Positions 5,334 through 7,970 of a DNA stretch of 7,970 bases are shown here, piece by piece (position 1 is the stretch's first letter; each line of letters begins with the position of its first letter). The DNA is taken from the NCBI GenBank assembly GCA_019309945.1, contig JAFDFH010000360.1, positions 1 through 7,970 of the forward strand, read 5' to 3'. Origin of the DNA: Deltaproteobacteria bacterium (GTDB lineage Bacteria; Desulfobacterota; Desulfobacteria; Desulfobacterales; JAFDFH01). A program made the position numbers and the translations under genes. Below the pieces are notes generated by a model that ran no database searches, was not told the origin of the DNA, and was given only the letters and a program-made list of their open reading frames with translations.

Positions 5334-6167
5334 TTATCCGCGCAGCAAATCGCAATTTTCAGATCTGTTCATGCTTCCCTGGATATAACCTTCCATATCC
5401 ACAGCGATATGGGAAAAGCCAATTTTTCTTAATGCCAGGATAACGTTATCTCGAATTTCTTCATTCATTATTTTATTGAAATCCCGGTGACTTAACTCAA
5501 TTCTTGCCACTTTACCATGGTGTCTGACGCGACACGTCATAAAACCGAGACAGGTGATGAAATTTTCGGCCTTATCTACCATTTCAAGAGCATCCAGGGA
5601 TATGGGGGTTCCATAGGGAATCCTGGTGGCAAGACAGGCCATAGAGGGCTTGTCCCATGTTGGCAGATTCATCTCTTTTGAAAGTCGGCGGATATCCTCC
5701 TTGGTCAGCCCCGCATCCACCATCGGCGATACAATCCCCATCTCTTCGGCAGCTTTGAATCCCGGGCGAAAATCTCGAAGATCGTCCACGTTTGCGCCAT
5801 GGGCCACCAGTCTGATTCCCCTTTCCATTGCAAGGTTTAAGATGTCCTCGAAAAGAAGTTTTTTGCAAACGTAACATCGGTTCTTCCGGTTCGCAACAAA
5901 ATCGATATTATCCATTTCCCTTGATTTTATTACGATATGTTCGACACCAAAACTTTTTGCGAGTTCGACGGCATGGGCCCTTTCTTGGGGTGGATGTACC
6001 GGAGAATCTGCTGTTAATGCAATAACCTTCTTTTTTAATACGTCATGAGCCACGGCCAGAAGGAAAGTGCTGTCCACACCCCCTGAAAAGGCGACTGCCA
6101 GCGATTCATATTGTTTAAGGGCATTCACAAGACATTCTTTTTTTGTGACAGATTTATCAAGATTCAT
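5334..6167 (-). CDS. larE: LarE-family ATP-dependent sulfur transferase (nickel-pincer nucleotide cofactor biosynthesis)
   Basis: This encodes 277 residues, the usual LarE length. An N-terminal PP-loop, AFSGGVDSTFLL (26-37), binds ATP for adenylation. Other family blocks are AHGANVDDLRDFRPG (122-136) and KPSMACLATRIPYG (173-186), in which C178 corresponds to the Cys that donates sulfur in Lactiplantibacillus LarE (Cys176). LarE thiolates the pyridinium dicarboxylate nucleotide made by LarB before LarC inserts nickel; the cofactor serves lactate racemase and relatives. C98 and C101 (RCYVCKK) add a CxxC, so there are three candidate active-site cysteines. Three-Cys LarE homologues have been linked to a [4Fe-4S]-dependent, non-sacrificial mode, which would suit an anaerobe (inference from memory). 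larA, larB and larC are not in the window. The ATG at 6167 follows AGGTG at 5-6 bases. The single-gene unit ends at a terminator-like hairpin. Confidence 0.92.
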   Translation of the reverse strand: MNLDKSVTKKECLVNALKQYESLAVAFSGGVDSTFLLAVAHDVLKKKVIALTADSPVHPPQERAHAVELAKSFGVEHIVIKSREMDNIDFVANRKNRCYVCKKLLFEDILNLAMERGIRLVAHGANVDDLRDFRPGFKAAEEMGIVSPMVDAGLTKEDIRRLSKEMNLPTWDKPSMACLATRIPYGTPISLDALEMVDKAENFITCLGFMTCRVRHHGKVARIELSHRDFNKIMNEEIRDNVILALRKIGFSHIAVDMEGYIQGSMNRSENCDLLRG

Positions 6168-6254
6168 TATGCACCTGTTATTTTAGACGATGGCATACTT
6201 AAAAAAATGTTTACAAAGCAATCCTGATCCGATATGTGGGAATCGTAATACAAT

Positions 6255-6305
6255 GAGGACTTCATCACGGGTTTAATGTTTCGTATGTGGAGTTTTGAAG
6301 TCCTC
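6255..6305. repeat. Perfect 10-bp inverted repeat with 31-base loop
   Basis: GAGGACTTCA (6255-6264) pairs exactly with TGAAGTCCTC (6296-6305). It lies between the divergent starts of larE and the lysine-rich gene, just left of a 142-bp repeat. It could be another short mobile repeat or a regulatory hairpin. No promoter could be assigned with confidence in 6168-6331. Confidence 0.5.
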
Positions 6306-6331
6306 TTTGCATATTTATCACGAACCCATTA

Positions 6332-6473
6332 GAGCCAATTTCAAAACGTCCCATTTTGCCCAATCTCTGCGTCAGGCTCAAATTTTAATCCTCGAAATAC
6401 TATATGTATTCCTGTGGTTAAAATTTTCGCCTTCCTTGACCTTGAACAAACTGAAACGTTTTGAAACGGGCTC
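6332..6473 (-). mobile_element. Family 2 MITE-like repeat, copy 1 (142 bp)
   Basis: The inverted ends GAGCCAATTTCAAAACGT (6332-6349) and its near-complement at 6456-6473 match at 16 of 18 positions. The interior on the minus strand matches 7672-7758 of the second copy at about 77 of 87 bases, including GAGCCTGACGCAGA and AACCACAGGAATA. The total length is identical, 142 bp. ATTA flanks both sides (6328-6331 and 6474-6477), a possible target duplication. No protein is encoded. It sits 37 bases upstream of the lysine-rich membrane gene and probably lies within or beside its promoter. Confidence 0.75.
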
Positions 6474-6510
6474 ATTATATAAAAAAATTCTTTAAATAAA
6501 AAGGTGTTTC

Positions 6511-7620
6511 ATGGGAAAAAACAGTTTAATCAAGTCGACCGCGAAGAAAAAAACAGCATCCCCCAAAAAAGAGGCCGTTAAAAAAGGAACACCCACGAAA
6601 AAAACCGGCGATGTGAAAAAGACTGCCCCAAAGGCCAGAGCCGCAACGCAACCCAAAAAAAGTGTACCGAAGACAGGAACTAAAAAAGCTGCTGTTATAA
6701 AAAAGAAGAAATTTACGACCAAAGATCTGGTTTTAAAAAAATTTGACGTCTGGAAGCCCGAAAAGTTGTTCAGGGTCGATCTGGACGAAAAATCTCTCCC
6801 GGGTTATACCGCGCCACCGATTATTTCAGATGCAAATGAAGAAGAAGCCCAAAGATTAAAACCCCTGTTATTTAAAAAATTTGATTTCGCGGCTTTCCCC
6901 GCAAAAAGTGCCGTTGAAAAAGATGCTGATGAAATAAGGCAGGAACCGCTACCCACTTTCGCAGACACCTATCAACCGCCCGGAGATACGCAAGGGCCAG
7001 ATCCAATGGAAAGGACATTGAAATTTTTTCTGGCCGGATTTGTCTTCCTGGTTGCAATCATTATCGGTGCCAGCATTTCAAACCGGTCTAATTATTACGT
7101 CAAAACTGTAGATGGTGCGGTTGAAATATGGCAAGGCCGATTTGCCCCCATGGGTGAAGGGTTGCTTATCGCTCTGCCCGGCGCTACACCTCCGGAAACA
7201 ACGCAAGCGGTTTATTCTAAAAATGAAGCCTTACCCCTTGTATTCAATTATTACATTGAGAAAGCGGATGCCCTTCTGGGTGTGGCGGACATGCCGGATT
7301 TTAAGGGGATCAAATTGTATCTGAATAAGGCCCTGTCTTTCGCAACCACGGAAAATCTTCGCAATGCTGCGTATTCCCGTTTAAACAGCATCGACGCGAT
7401 GATTCTCCTGTATAAAGCCGCCGTAGCTTCCAGCAAAAATACTTTGGCAGACTTTAAAACGGCCTTGAGGTATCTGGAAGAGGCGTCTACACTGAAACTA
7501 GATGAAACTCAGGCCCGGCTGATCAACCAGAAAATTCTTGCAGTAAAGGATTTGATGGCGGCCCTTGAAGCCAAACAGGCTGCCGCTGAGGCTGAAGCAA
7601 AATCACCATCCACCGAATAA
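6511..7620 (+). CDS. Conserved-looking membrane protein of unknown function: lysine-rich cytoplasmic N-terminus, one TM segment, helical C-terminal domain
   Basis: This encodes 369 residues that I do not assign to a named family. Residues 1-67 contain 23 Lys with Ala, Pro and Thr, like histone H1 or AlgP tails. Residues 68-168 are a mixed linker with repeated KKF elements and a Pro/acidic end. Residues about 171-189 (KFFLAGFVFLVAIIIGASI) form one membrane segment. Residues 190-345 look mostly helical, with a weak TPR-like flavour (NKALSFATTENLRNAAYSRL, ALRYLEEASTLKL). The end is Ala/Glu-rich and possibly coiled coil. By the positive-inside rule the Lys tail is cytoplasmic and the C-terminus outside. 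The tail could contact nucleic acid or other polyanions (inference). The ATG at 6511 follows AAGGTG at four bases. Tandem TAA-TAG stops end it. It is a single gene bracketed by inverted 142-bp repeats. Confidence 0.85.
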   Translation: MGKNSLIKSTAKKKTASPKKEAVKKGTPTKKTGDVKKTAPKARAATQPKKSVPKTGTKKAAVIKKKKFTTKDLVLKKFDVWKPEKLFRVDLDEKSLPGYTAPPIISDANEEEAQRLKPLLFKKFDFAAFPAKSAVEKDADEIRQEPLPTFADTYQPPGDTQGPDPMERTLKFFLAGFVFLVAIIIGASISNRSNYYVKTVDGAVEIWQGRFAPMGEGLLIALPGATPPETTQAVYSKNEALPLVFNYYIEKADALLGVADMPDFKGIKLYLNKALSFATTENLRNAAYSRLNSIDAMILLYKAAVASSKNTLADFKTALRYLEEASTLKLDETQARLINQKILAVKDLMAALEAKQAAAEAEAKSPSTE

Positions 7621-7638
7621 TAGCCCGGGACAGCTTAC

Positions 7639-7780
7639 GAGACCTTTGAAAAATGGTAATTTTTGTTCGCGTTCAAGGAAGACGAAAATTTCAACCACAG
7701 GAATATATTGAATATTTCGAGGATTGAAATTTGAGCCTGACGCAGAAATCGGGCAAAAAGTGCCGTTTTGCAAAGGTCTC
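7639..7780 (+). mobile_element. Family 2 MITE-like repeat, copy 2 (142 bp), with 5-bp target duplication
   Basis: The inverted ends are GAGACCTTTGAAAA (7639-7652) and TTTTGCAAAGGTCTC (7766-7780), which pair except for one offset or mismatch. An internal pair, AAATTTCAA and TTGAAATTT, adds to the hairpin. It has the same 142-bp length as, and opposite orientation to, 6332-6473. CTTAC directly flanks both ends (7634-7638 and 7781-7785), a clean target duplication. It lies between two convergent genes and could act as a bidirectional terminator. Confidence 0.8.
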
Positions 7781-7781
7781 C

Positions 7782-7970
7782 TTACATCGGCTGTCCCCCA
7801 TACAAATGGCACCACACCTGCCGCGTTCTTAATTTTGTTTCTTGCGGGACTTTTTTCCTGCATATCTCCATAGCTTCAGGACAGCGCGTATGAAATCTGC
7901 ATCCCGGCGGTGGTGCAGAGGATGAGGGCGTTTCTCCGGTTAATATTATCCTTTTTTTCTTATCCATTCC
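7782..7970 (-). CDS. Oligopeptide/dipeptide ABC transporter ATP-binding protein, C-terminal fragment
   Basis: Only the last 62 codons are present; the gene enters from the right edge. The residues fit the C-terminal extension (oligo_HPY type) of OppD/OppF/DppD/DppF ATPases. They include KKKRIILTGETPSS, then PPPGCRFHTRCPEAMEIC, and a final VWCHL. The four Cys form the pattern that coordinates a [4Fe-4S] cluster in at least one solved DppD structure. The full protein would energise uptake of peptides or similar solutes at the inner membrane. The TAA stop (7784-7782) lies inside the CTTAC target duplication of the adjacent 142-bp repeat, so the insertion spared the reading frame. The Walker motifs lie outside the window, so the exact subunit (D or F type) cannot be told. 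Confidence 0.85.
   Translation of the reverse strand, partial: GMDKKKRIILTGETPSSSAPPPGCRFHTRCPEAMEICRKKVPQETKLRTRQVWCHLYGGQPM

Noticed and set aside
6295..6495. Small plus-strand frame of 66 codons
   Set aside because: It lies almost entirely within the 142-bp repeat and its flanks, has no family resemblance, and the second repeat copy does not keep the frame.
6328..7785. Composite transposon carrying the lysine-rich gene
   Set aside because: The repeat copies have diverged and each has its own different flanking duplication. This points to separate insertions, and no transposase is present.

Overview
The window looks like chromosomal DNA of a moderate-GC anaerobe, most likely a Desulfobacterota (Deltaproteobacteria-type) sulfate reducer or syntroph. 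That placement is inference. It rests on a UPF0251/DUF134 regulator next to a NifX-like protein and an Mrp/NBP35 ATPase, a PAS-rich hybrid histidine kinase, an orphan larE, a CoA-ester enzyme, and many short palindromic intergenic repeats.

Layout. 1-1410 holds a minus-strand group: promoter, 14-bp palindrome, DUF134 HTH/zinc-ribbon protein (903-1334), NifX/NafY-family protein (524-885) and the N-terminus of an Mrp/NBP35 Fe-S carrier (1-114, cut by the window edge). The NifX-like gene has an apparent one-base frameshift after its seventh codon. A 269-bp nested palindrome (245-513) lies between it and mrp. 1411-1859 is non-coding and carries two opposed arrays of a degenerate 7-bp repeat. 1860-2636 (+) is a crotonase-superfamily protein without either canonical catalytic glutamate. 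2660-4937 (-) is a REC-PAS-PAS-HisKA-HATPase kinase whose C-terminal receiver has lost its first strand and reading frame, leaving a remnant. 4938-5333 is non-coding, with a short relative of the first palindrome (4989-5074) and a terminator-like hairpin. 5334-6167 (-) is larE. 6511-7620 (+) encodes an unassigned membrane protein with a histone-H1-like lysine-rich N-terminus. 7782-7970 (-) is the C-terminus of an oligopeptide/dipeptide ABC transporter ATPase.

The main theme is small non-autonomous repeats. There are two families of two copies each, with terminal inverted repeats and candidate target-site duplications. Family 1 is at 245-513 and 4989-5074. Family 2 is two 142-bp copies in opposite orientation, at 6332-6473 and 7639-7780, which bracket the lysine-rich membrane gene. 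Two copies sit right at the 3' ends of genes; one has a duplicated target that contains the neighbouring gene's stop codon. Two separate signs of decay (NifX-like frameshift, kinase receiver deletion) suggest a region under weak constraint, or assembly errors. No complete new enzymatic system is evident. The best candidates for something undescribed are the repeat families, the DUF134 operator and the lysine-rich membrane protein.
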